This document shows, piece after piece, positions 43,878 through 51,582 of a stretch of 64,000 bases of DNA; position 1 is the stretch's first letter, and each line of letters begins with the position of its first letter. Position numbers and translations under genes: made by a program. Source of the stretch: Streptomyces wuyuanensis. GTDB taxonomy: Bacteria; Actinomycetota; Actinomycetes; Streptomycetales; Streptomycetaceae. The stretch covers positions 62,001 through 126,000 of the forward strand of contig NZ_FNHI01000026.1 in NCBI RefSeq assembly GCF_900103455.1, given 5' to 3'. The notes below the pieces were generated by a model. It did not search any database, was not told the origin of the DNA, and saw only the letters and a program-made list of their open reading frames with translations.

Positions 43878-45902
43878 CTACGGGCCGGTGACCTTTCCGG
43901 TGGTGACCAGTGCGAAGTCGGCGTCGACCGCCGGGGTCTCGACGTGTCCGTCAGCATTGACCTCGCTGGCGACGACCTCGATCGTCCAGGTGCCGGCGGC
44001 GGGGGTTTGGACGAACACGTTCTCGACGGTGTCGATCGTGTTCGCCGAGCCACCGGGCGATGACCAGTTGTCTGCCGCGAGTCCGTTGTTCCCCCAGTAC
44101 ACGGTGCCGTCCGGGGCGGTGAGCTTCAGGGTCAGGTCGTTGACACGCGCCTGGGCCGCCGACGGCGAGCCCATTGGGTCCGTGTAGACCATAGTCGCCT
44201 TCAGCGGCCGGCTGCCGTCGGTGGTCAGTGTGTACGTCGCGGTCTGGCCCGCCGTGAGCACGTCCGTCTCGTCGACCAGGATCGGCAGCCGCCAGTCGTT
44301 GTCCTGTGCCTGCTGGTACAGGTTGCCGACGCCGGCCGTTCCCCAGCCCTGCTTCATGCGGGCCAGGTCGTGGGACGCGCCCGTGAAGGCGTACTGGTCG
44401 GCCGAGTTGATCAGCAGCGCCTTCGCGGTGGCGGCGTGGGGCCGGGACGCGAAGATGTCGCGGTCCAGACCGGGGCCGCCGTCGAAGACCCCGTCCGCCC
44501 ACATCTGGAAGATGAGGCCGGCGTAGCCGCAGGTGATCGGGGTGGAGGCGCTGGTGCCGCTGAACGTGCCGGTGTAGGCGGCGTCGCCACCGCTCGCGGT
44601 GGTGTGGACCGCGTCGTAGTAGTTCGACAGGTCGGGCTTGATTCGCCCGTCCGCGGCCGGGCCGATGCTCGCACCGCCGTTCCACGCGTCATCGGTGCGG
44701 GAGACGGTGTCGTAGTGGTAGGTGCCACCGACGGACACCACGTTCTTCGCCCACGCCTGTGGCCGGGCGGAGCGGTTGCCGGTGTTGCCCTGGGACTGGC
44801 AGATCACGATGTCGTGGTCGAAGACGATGTCGTCCATCGCCGCCGATGTTGCGTTGTAGCCGAACGTCAGCGCGCTGCCCCAGCTGTTGGACTGGAACAC
44901 CGCCCGGTACGGGCCCGCCGGGTCGACGAGTTGCGCGGTGTGCGCCCACCGGTCGGACACCAGGCTGTGGGCGGCGAAGATCGGCTGTGCCTGCGGGAGC
45001 AGGCCGCGGGCGGTGGCGTTCACTCCCGAGGCGAAGACCTGCCCGTATGTCGAGGTGCCGTGGCTGGTGCTGGTGGTGTTGGCGGTATGCAGGATCGGCG
45101 GGAATGCCGCGAACTCCTGGTGCGTGGTGCGCAGTCCGGTGTCCATCACCTCACCGCGGACGCCTTGGCCGACGTATCCGAACGCCGTCTCGACCGCGTT
45201 GGCGCCGCCCGCGACGCGGGCGTTGTCCATGTCGACTTCGGGTTGCGTCCAGACGTCGAGCGCGAGCACCGCGTCCAGGTGCGCCACGGCAAGCGCCTGC
45301 GCCGGCTTCAGGGTTGCCTCGATCAGTCGCAGGCTCGCCGATGAGACGTGCACTCTCCCGCCGATCGCGGTGATCCGCTCGGCCACCGCCCGCTGGTCGG
45401 CGGCGCCCGGCTCCACGAGAGTGACGACATAACGGCGGGTGCTCTGCTGCAGGGCCCCGCCTTCGAGTTTGTCGCCGGCGTCGTACGGTCCGACCCATCG
45501 CACGTACGGCAGCGCGGCGACCCGCCCTCGGGCCCCCTTGTCCATGCGCACCACGTACGTCGCGTCGGGAATGTAGGCGCCGATCCGGGCACCGAGGGAG
45601 GCCAGTTCGGCGCGATGGCTGTCGCGCGGCGTGGTCGTGAACTGGACCAGGTACGTGCGGCCGTTCTTCGTCCGCAGGTTGCCCCGTGGCCGGCTCCGCT
45701 CCCCCTCCGGCGTGATCGGATCGAAGCTGCGGGTGCGTAGCCGGACGTGCGTGGGCTGCCGATCCAGGTGGTCGTGGGCGGCGGCGAGCCGGGTGGGTTC
45801 CGCGCGGTCGGGGTGCGCCGAGACGGACAGGGCGGGGCTGGCGGATGCCGCCAGGGCCAGGGCGAGGACGGTGTAAACCGCTGTGCGTGCGGGGTTACGC
45901 AT
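43878..45902 (-). CDS. Secreted subtilisin-like (S8) serine peptidase
   Basis: A 674-residue preproprotein. The signal peptide covers about residues 1-30 (AVYTVLALALAASASPALS), and a long propeptide region follows. The catalytic triad is Asp in GEVMDTGLRTTHQEF, His in TSTSHGTSTYGQV and Ser in TFSGTSASTPITCGY; the oxyanion Asn lies in ICQSQGNTGNRSA. The C-terminal ~120 residues form a P/homoB-like beta domain (DDGS-type; NDLTLKLTAPDGTVYWGNNG). Start is ATG 45902 with AGGAG five bases upstream. The single gene lies just right of the biosynthetic cluster; a role in peptide maturation is possible but unsupported. Confidence 0.9.
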   Translation of the reverse strand: MRNPARTAVYTVLALALAASASPALSVSAHPDRAEPTRLAAAHDHLDRQPTHVRLRTRSFDPITPEGERSRPRGNLRTKNGRTYLVQFTTTPRDSHRAELASLGARIGAYIPDATYVVRMDKGARGRVAALPYVRWVGPYDAGDKLEGGALQQSTRRYVVTLVEPGAADQRAVAERITAIGGRVHVSSASLRLIEATLKPAQALAVAHLDAVLALDVWTQPEVDMDNARVAGGANAVETAFGYVGQGVRGEVMDTGLRTTHQEFAAFPPILHTANTTSTSHGTSTYGQVFASGVNATARGLLPQAQPIFAAHSLVSDRWAHTAQLVDPAGPYRAVFQSNSWGSALTFGYNATSAAMDDIVFDHDIVICQSQGNTGNRSARPQAWAKNVVSVGGTYHYDTVSRTDDAWNGGASIGPAADGRIKPDLSNYYDAVHTTASGGDAAYTGTFSGTSASTPITCGYAGLIFQMWADGVFDGGPGLDRDIFASRPHAATAKALLINSADQYAFTGASHDLARMKQGWGTAGVGNLYQQAQDNDWRLPILVDETDVLTAGQTATYTLTTDGSRPLKATMVYTDPMGSPSAAQARVNDLTLKLTAPDGTVYWGNNGLAADNWSSPGGSANTIDTVENVFVQTPAAGTWTIEVVASEVNADGHVETPAVDADFALVTTGKVTGP

Positions 45903-46034
45903 GGGGGCTCCTGGACGGAAATCCACCGCGTGGGTGCGGACGGGCGAAACCGATCGAGGAACGCTAACCGGTCACGGGCGGCCAGAAACCCCCTGAATGG
46001 GTGATGGCGGCTCAAAACCTCCCGCAGTTGGCCC

Positions 46035-46046
46035 TATAGTCGCGGC
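46035..46046 (+). promoter_or_regulatory. -10 element placed for a leaderless transcript (first WxL-like gene)
   Basis: TATAGT ends six bases before the GTG start at 46047, and there is no ribosome-binding site between. Transcription from this -10 element would begin at or next to the start codon, giving a leaderless mRNA. Confidence 0.5.
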
Positions 46047-46577
46047 GTGCAAATGCTGTGGACCCTTGTGGGAGTCGTGGCGGCGGTGTTGCCCGGGGCA
46101 GCGGCGCCGGTGACGAACCAGGACGTGACGCGGATCGCGCGACAGCCCCACCTGCTGACGATCACCGTGCCGGCCGCGGTGAATCTCGGCTCGACCTTCC
46201 CCGGTTCATCGATCAGCCGTCAGCTCGGTGAAGTCCGGGTGTCGGACAAGCGTGGCGGCCAGAACACGGTCTGGACCGCGACGGTGGCGGCGACCGACTT
46301 CACCACGCCGGGCGGCGGCCCCGCCCGGCAGATCCCCAGGAGCCGGTTCTCGTACTGGTCGGGTCAGGCCACCACGACCGCCGGCTCCGGCACCCGGGTG
46401 CCGGGCCAGGCCACCAGCGCTCAGGCGCAGAGTCTCGGCGGCCCGCGGACGGCGTTCTCCAAGACCTCGGGCAATGGGAACAACACCACCGCCTGGCGGC
46501 CGACGCTGATCGTCGCGGTGCCGACGACCGCCGTGGGCGGCGCCTATACCGGAACAATCACCCACTCGGTGGCATAG
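46047..46577 (+). CDS. Small secreted WxL-like surface protein (copy 1)
   Basis: A 176-residue exported protein with a short signal peptide (MLWTLVGVVAAVLPGAAAP) and a single beta-rich domain. Family features shared with the next gene: VNLGSTFPGSSISRQLGEVR, a VWTATVAATDF strand, YWSGQATTTAGSGT and the closing PRTAFSKTSGNGNN and GTITHSVA. This pattern (a V-D-R-R-G/G-WT strand and a C-terminal Y-x-G-T-I-T-H-S/W-S strand) is that of WxL-type cell-surface domains. The start GTG 46047 fits a leaderless transcript. Confidence 0.65.
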   Translation: MQMLWTLVGVVAAVLPGAAAPVTNQDVTRIARQPHLLTITVPAAVNLGSTFPGSSISRQLGEVRVSDKRGGQNTVWTATVAATDFTTPGGGPARQIPRSRFSYWSGQATTTAGSGTRVPGQATSAQAQSLGGPRTAFSKTSGNGNNTTAWRPTLIVAVPTTAVGGAYTGTITHSVA

Positions 46578-46614
46578 TCAGTGGCAAATACCGACTCTTC
46601 TCCACGTACCGACC

Positions 46615-46626
46615 TATGGTGGCTCT
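46615..46626 (+). promoter_or_regulatory. -10 element placed for a leaderless transcript (second WxL-like gene)
   Basis: TATGGT ends six bases before GTG 46627, the same spacing as at the paralogous gene upstream. The preceding base context (CC before the hexamer) also matches. Confidence 0.5.
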
Positions 46627-47169
46627 GTGCGCAGAAGACTCTTGATTCCTTGTGTCGCCCTCGCCTTGGCGAGCGTGCCCTCGCTGCCCGCGGCCGCCCA
46701 GCCGTCGGGAGACACGACCGTAACGTTCACCGTGTCCACGTCGAACCTCACGATCGAGGTGCCCGCCTCGGACAACCTGGGGTCCGCGTTCCCGGGGCAG
46801 ACGATCAGCGGTCAGATGGGCACCGTGACGGTACTGGACCAGCGGGCCGCGGCCAGCGCCACGTGGACGGCGTCGGTGGTCTCGACGCAGTTCGACACCG
46901 GAACGGACGACGCCACCGAGGTGATCCTGCCGAACCTGGTGACGTACTGGTCCGGTCAGGCGACCGCCACCACCGGCACGGGCACCTTCGTGCCCGGCCA
47001 ACCCACGCGTGGCGACCGGGTCAGCCTGAACCAGCCACGCACCGCGTTCTCCAAGACCTCAGGCAGCGGGAACAACAGCGCGAGCTGGAACCCCACCCTG
47101 GAAATCACCATCCCGCAGGACGCCGTCGGCGGGCTCTACCACGGTACGGTGACCCATTCTGTGGCGTGA
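46627..47169 (+). CDS. Small secreted WxL-like surface protein (copy 2)
   Basis: A 180-residue paralogue of the preceding protein: signal peptide (LLIPCVALALASVPSLPAAA), then VPASDNLGSAFPGQTISGQM, SATWTASVVSTQFDTG, LVTYWSGQATATTGTGTFV and the terminal PRTAFSKTSGSGNN and GTVTHSVA. The pair arose by tandem duplication. The two-protein plus DUF916-like arrangement mirrors WxL loci of Firmicutes, where such proteins bind the cell surface. The ligand is unknown. Confidence 0.65.
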   Translation: MRRRLLIPCVALALASVPSLPAAAQPSGDTTVTFTVSTSNLTIEVPASDNLGSAFPGQTISGQMGTVTVLDQRAAASATWTASVVSTQFDTGTDDATEVILPNLVTYWSGQATATTGTGTFVPGQPTRGDRVSLNQPRTAFSKTSGSGNNSASWNPTLEITIPQDAVGGLYHGTVTHSVA

Positions 47170-47182
47170 CCCCGTAGGCAGA

Positions 47183-48148
47183 ATGCTCCTGTCGGTGTCC
47201 CTACTCGTCGCATTCGCATCGGTCGCGCCCGCAGCCGCGCAGGCGCCGCAGCGAGCCTCCGACGACCTGAGCATCGGCATCCGCCTCGTCGACGCGCCCG
47301 TCAGCCGCCGCGACGACGAGCGAGCCCACCGGTACATCATCGATCACGTCGGACCGGGCGAGAAGATTCGCAGGCGGATCGCCGTGACCAATCTCTCGGG
47401 CAAGCGACACCGCGTACAGCTCTACCCCGCGGCCGCCGCCGTGGGCAAACATGGCTTCGCCTTCGCCCCCGGCCGTGCCGGCAACGAGCTCACCAGGTGG
47501 GTGACGATCGAGGACAGCGAACTCGTCCTCGAGCCCGACGAGACCGCGAAGGTGTGGACCGAGATCACCGTGGCGGACGATGCGACCCGCGGCGAACACT
47601 ACGGTGTTCTCTGGGCGGAGATCAGTCCCGAGCACGATCCCTCGAAGCAGGTCCGCAACGTGGCCCGCGCCGGAGTGCGCCTCTACGTGTCCATCGGGCC
47701 CGACGGGGAACCGCGATCAGACTTCCGCATCGACGACCTGACCGGCGCCCGTACCGCGGACGGCGTCCCCGTGGTCACGGCCCGAGTGAAGAACACCGGC
47801 GGGCGGGCCCTCGACCTCACAGGCAAGCTCGCCCTGTCGAACGGACCGGGCGGGCTGTCCGCCGGTCCGTTCAACGTCAGGGCAGGCACCATCGGCCCGG
47901 GCCACTCGACGCTGGCGAAGGCCACACTCGACCGGCGGCTGCCGGACGGTGCGTGGACCGCACGACTGACCCTCGCCAGTGGACTCGTCGAACGAGAGAC
48001 CAGCCGTCGCATCACCCTCGGCAGGAAGCCGGCCACCCAGCGGGGCGGAGACACCGCGATGTCCACGCTCACGATCGGCGGTCTCGTTTCGGTTGTCGCA
48101 ACAGCGCTGCTCGCCGCGTACGGATACCGCCGCAACCGCAACCGCTGA
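47183..48148 (+). CDS. DUF916-like exported protein with C-terminal membrane anchor
   Basis: A 321-residue protein: signal peptide (LLSVSLLVAFASVAPAAAQA), then two beta domains. The first contains GPGEKIRRRIAVTNLSGKRH and ITVADDATRGEHYGVLWAEI, the pattern of DUF916/WxL peptidoglycan-binding-type proteins. A C-terminal helix (TIGGLVSVVATALLAAYGY) and basic RRNRNR tail anchor it. It starts 13 bp after the second WxL-like gene. It is probably the membrane partner that holds the two secreted proteins at the surface. Confidence 0.65.
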   Translation: MLLSVSLLVAFASVAPAAAQAPQRASDDLSIGIRLVDAPVSRRDDERAHRYIIDHVGPGEKIRRRIAVTNLSGKRHRVQLYPAAAAVGKHGFAFAPGRAGNELTRWVTIEDSELVLEPDETAKVWTEITVADDATRGEHYGVLWAEISPEHDPSKQVRNVARAGVRLYVSIGPDGEPRSDFRIDDLTGARTADGVPVVTARVKNTGGRALDLTGKLALSNGPGGLSAGPFNVRAGTIGPGHSTLAKATLDRRLPDGAWTARLTLASGLVERETSRRITLGRKPATQRGGDTAMSTLTIGGLVSVVATALLAAYGYRRNRNR

Positions 48149-48767
48149 CCTCGGCCGCACCCGACGGGACTGTAAATCGTTCGGTGTAACTCCCGATCAT
48201 GGAAGATGCATCGATGACCAGCAACAACATGCCCGAGGCCGTCCGTCGAGCCGTCTGCGGTCCGTGTACTCGGTCGCCAGTGGCCATCGCGGCGGGATGG
48301 CCCGTCCATCACGCGCTGCGCGGCTTCCTTACCGCCGCTGATCTCATACGCCGATAGGGGGCATGGTGGACTTGCCGGAGATGTCGAGAAGGCCGTCAGT
48401 TAGCCAGCAAAACTGGAACCTGAGAGGTGGGGCGGGGCGGACCGCTATGGCCGGCGGCGAGATGGTGGGCAGGCGCATCCAGGTGATCGCGAACGCGCCG
48501 CGGCTGTGGTCCCTTTGCTCACCGCAGCCGGGCTGTAGGGGTGTTCAAGACCCGCAGGATGACCCGTCACGCCCGCCGTCGTCTGCGTGCACGGAGCCTG
48601 CGGGACCGTCAGGCCGCGTAAGCAGCGGGCGGATGGCCGACGAGCGAGCGCCATGGCGGCGCCCGCTCGTCGAGCCGCGCGCTCGATGCTCGACTCCTTG
48701 CCTTGCGTAGTCCTTGAAAGGCCACGTCGAGGACGGGAGCACGCATGCATCCTGCCCCCGGCGTGGA
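48149..48767. other. About 620 bp without a recognised gene
   Basis: Downstream of the WxL-like operon. Short open frames on both strands show no family resemblance. No hairpin terminator of note was seen. Confidence 0.4.
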
Positions 48768-48935
48768 TCAGCCGACATTCATGGTGATGGCTGCGACGTG
48801 GAGCGTGCCGGCGGTCTGCAGGAAGAGCCGCCAGTCGCCGGCCTTGGGCCGTTCGGCAGTCCGGCGAGCAGCGCACACACCGCCAGCAGCCGGGCTGCCA
48901 TTGCGGGCGCTGTCTGTGGCCGTCGGCCTCTTCGT
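48768..48935 (-). pseudogene. Possible tail of a small copper-associated exported protein
   Basis: In one minus-strand frame the sequence ends RPKAGDWRLFLQTAGTLHVA, then AITMNVG before a TGA. The PxxGxYRLFLQF...G.LHTAAFTV pattern is the closing strand pair of beta-sandwich proteins found in Streptomyces copper loci. The expected ~150 upstream residues are not readable. It sits beside other copper genes. Low confidence. Confidence 0.3.
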
Positions 48936-49044
48936 TCATGACGCCCCTCATGCCTGCTGCGTCGCGGCTTCCATCGAGAAGGCGGCGGGCGGCACGGACA
49001 CGACCTTCGCTTGACGCCGTGTGCCGTTCAGCAGTGCATGATGA

Positions 49045-49935
49045 TCAGTGGCCGTCTCCTGCCTCGACCGCGAACCGCTTGGTGAAGGTCTTGCCGCCGT
49101 CCCGTGACTCGTAGACGCCGGTCTGCGTGGCGGCCAGGATGTGCCGGGCGTCGACCGCGGTGAGTGCCTGAGCCTGACCGCCCGGCACCGAGCCCGCCTT
49201 GCTCCATGTGGAGCCGCCATCCGTGCTGCGGCTGAGCCCGCCCGAGTCGTCCATCCCGTACAGCGCCTCGGGCGTCACCCACGACAGGAAAGCCATCATG
49301 GGCCGCTTCCCCGCGGCGAAGGTACGTCCGCCGTCGGTGCTCTTGGCGACGCCATCGGCGGTGGTGGCGAGCACGGTGTCCGAGTCCTCGGGACTGACGG
49401 CGATGTCCAGGGCCTGAAGGCCGGCCCGGTCCACCCAGGTGGCTCCGTCCTTGCTGACGCGTAGCAGTGCGTTGGTGCTGTCGTAGCCGTAGATGGTGCC
49501 GTGGGCGTAGTCGAGGGAGTGGAAGTCGGCTTCGCCGGCGAGGGAGCGGGTCTTCCACGTCTTGCCGGAATCGGTGCTCTGGATCAGCCCGTGGCTGCTG
49601 TGGCCGCTGGTGCCGTGGGCGGGGTGTCCGCTGGCCAGGAAGGTGTTCGCCTTGACCACGGTGAAGCCCATGAAGTCGTCCTTGCTGTTGCCGACCCGCT
49701 GGGCTGTCCCGTCCTCTCCCAGGGTGTAGACGCCTTCGTGGGAAGCGACGTAGAGCCGGCTGTCGGCGGGATTGATGCCGAGCCCATGCACGTGGCCGTG
49801 CACCACAGCGGAGGGTTCCGGGGAGGCGGCGCCGGCTGCGGAGGTCTTGTCGGAGTCGCCGGAGCAGGCAGTCACAGCGAGCCCCAGTGCGAGGATGACG
49901 GTGGCGGCGAGAGGCCGCTTCGGTGTGTTCTTCAT
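49045..49935 (-). CDS. Lipoprotein with BNR/sortilin-like beta-propeller repeats (F510_1955-type glycosylhydrolase-like)
   Basis: A 296-residue exported lipoprotein. The lipobox LAVTACSG lies at about residues 19-26. The rest is repeated propeller blades with Asp-box-like motifs: STDSGKTWKTRSLA, STDGGRTFAAGK, STDGGSTWSKAG and SRDGGKTFTKRF. A HGHVHGLGINP segment near the N-terminus is His-rich. Such proteins recur in actinobacterial copper clusters, though the name reflects fold rather than proven hydrolase activity. Start ATG 49935. Confidence 0.75.
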   Translation of the reverse strand: MKNTPKRPLAATVILALGLAVTACSGDSDKTSAAGAASPEPSAVVHGHVHGLGINPADSRLYVASHEGVYTLGEDGTAQRVGNSKDDFMGFTVVKANTFLASGHPAHGTSGHSSHGLIQSTDSGKTWKTRSLAGEADFHSLDYAHGTIYGYDSTNALLRVSKDGATWVDRAGLQALDIAVSPEDSDTVLATTADGVAKSTDGGRTFAAGKRPMMAFLSWVTPEALYGMDDSGGLSRSTDGGSTWSKAGSVPGGQAQALTAVDARHILAATQTGVYESRDGGKTFTKRFAVEAGDGH

Positions 49936-50021
49936 ATTCCTGGTCCTGCCGGGGAGTGAGAGCGTACCCGTCGTTGGGTCCGAACGGCAGGGGAGTGGGC
50001 CCCCTGCGGCTTTCGGATCTG

Positions 50022-50771
50022 TCAGTGGCTATGGCCGTCGCCGTGCCCGGCGGTGGATTCTCCGGCACCCTCCTCCGTCGGGGACCTACGGGGGGTGGGG
50101 ACATCCGGCGCCCCGGGCGCTGCGCGGCACCTCCTCCCCGTGCCCCAGCCTGCGCTCCGGTTCCTCGGCAGTTCCGTGGCTATGGCCGCCCCCTCACCGA
50201 GCTCCCCCACAGAAGACGCGATGTGTCGCAGACCGACGAAGGCGACGACGGAGGCGATGAGCACGGTCAGCCCGACCAGGCTGAAGATGCGCTGCCAGGG
50301 TGTGTCCGCGTCTTTGATGACGTACGCGACGAAGGACACCGTCAGGCCCAGCGGGACCAGGACGGCACCGCGCCCGGGGAAGTCTGCGAAGTGCTGGAGG
50401 CCGCCGCTGAGCATGCCGATGCCGAACGACAGCATGAGCGAGGCCGCGACGAACCACCAGCATGCGCGGCAGACCCGGCCGCTCGCGGGTGAGGACGAAG
50501 TCATTGAGGACGGGTGGCTGCCACGAACTACCAGGGCACCGTAACCGGCCATCCGCGTGTAGCGGTCGGGGTCGAGCGGGTGGTGCACTACCGCGCCGCT
50601 GATCAGGCCGGCTCCGACGAAGTAGCCGACGTAGCCGAGGTAGCGGGCGGGCAGGGACATCCGGCGGTTCCGGCGTGTACGGTCTCTGCGCAGTGCCGCG
50701 CGCCCGCCCACGGAGACAGCACTTGTGGTCGGGGCTGGGCTGTCGATGAGCTGGGACGAGGACAAGGGCAT
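50022..50771 (-). CDS. Multi-pass membrane protein with His-rich tail; middle segment looks frame-scrambled
   Basis: A 249-residue protein with at least four membrane helices (LGYVGYFVGAGLISGAVV; FVAASLMLSFGIGMLSGGL; AVLVPLGLTVSFVAYVI; VGLTVLIASVVAFVGL). Its C-terminus, GHGDGHSH, could bind metal. Between the first and second helices the encoded sequence (residues ~95-120) is un-family-like, while the alternate frame reads VLNDFVLTRERPGLPRMLV. This suggests two compensating indels there. It sits beside copper-ATPase genes on the same strand. The start at 50771 has AAGGAG only two bases away; a later start is possible. Confidence 0.6.
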   Translation of the reverse strand: MPLSSSQLIDSPAPTTSAVSVGGRAALRRDRTRRNRRMSLPARYLGYVGYFVGAGLISGAVVHHPLDPDRYTRMAGYGALVVRGSHPSSMTSSSPASGRVCRACWWFVAASLMLSFGIGMLSGGLQHFADFPGRGAVLVPLGLTVSFVAYVIKDADTPWQRIFSLVGLTVLIASVVAFVGLRHIASSVGELGEGAAIATELPRNRSAGWGTGRRCRAAPGAPDVPTPRRSPTEEGAGESTAGHGDGHSH

Positions 50772-51582
50772 AGCTCCTTGGCGGGTCGGCGGACGTGACG
50801 GCGCCGCGGCATGGCAAAAGGGGAGAAACGGCAGCGCGACGGCCCGAGAGGCAGGAGCGTCACGCTGTGTCGGACCGCACCGGGGGTGGCTCATGCCCGC
50901 TTTCCCCGCGGCGGTCGCGGGCGTGCCGGCATCTAGATCCGCTGAATCACCGAGTTCGCCGTACTCCGAGGAGGTGGCAGCGCTGACGTGTGGCCGGGCA
51001 TCGTGGCTTTCCCTGCCATGCTCAGAAGGCTCGGCGGCAGCAGTTCGAGCACAGCCTGAGCGGGAGCCGACAGGCCGGAGCCCTGTTGCGGCTGCCCGGC
51101 CACGCACTCGCCGGCCGGATGGGAATGCTGTCCGCCTTTTCACCCTTCAACCCCGGCTGCCTGAGCCACACGGAGCCACCGCCATCGCTGGAATCGGTGC
51201 ACCCCACAGCGCCGGACTGTGCATCCACTGACTCGACGGCCCCGTCGATGCAGCCGGCCCAGCCTGGGGCGACCTGGCCGGAGGCGAAGACGAACGGCCG
51301 CGGGCTGCTGGAGCGCTTCGTGGATGTCGTCGGATGGGAAACCCGTTCGGCCTCCGCAAGTACACCGCGGGCAAGAGCTGTGAGGCCGTCGGCGAGCAGC
51401 GCGCAAGCCCCCGCCAGACGGCGGACGACGACGGGTGGCTGCCCCGTGCTCAGGGGCACTCACCGACAGTCGATGCACGCGGGGGCATGGAAGCGGCGCA
51501 CTGCCCGGCCACGATCAGCTCAATCCCTTCGTGGTACGCCATCCGGGGGCGGCGCGCGGACGCTTCCCGGTTGGTGGTCGGG
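50772..51582. other. About 810 bp without a recognised gene
   Basis: Lies between two leftward copper-island genes. Overlapping frames on both strands are long but show no family resemblance. A degraded gene or a long leader is possible. Confidence 0.35.

Noticed and set aside
43878..45902. The subtilisin as the dedicated leader protease of the peptide cluster
   Set aside because: It is convergent with and separated from the cluster by a hairpin, and has its own signal peptide and propeptide; nothing in the sequence links it to the 25-residue peptide.
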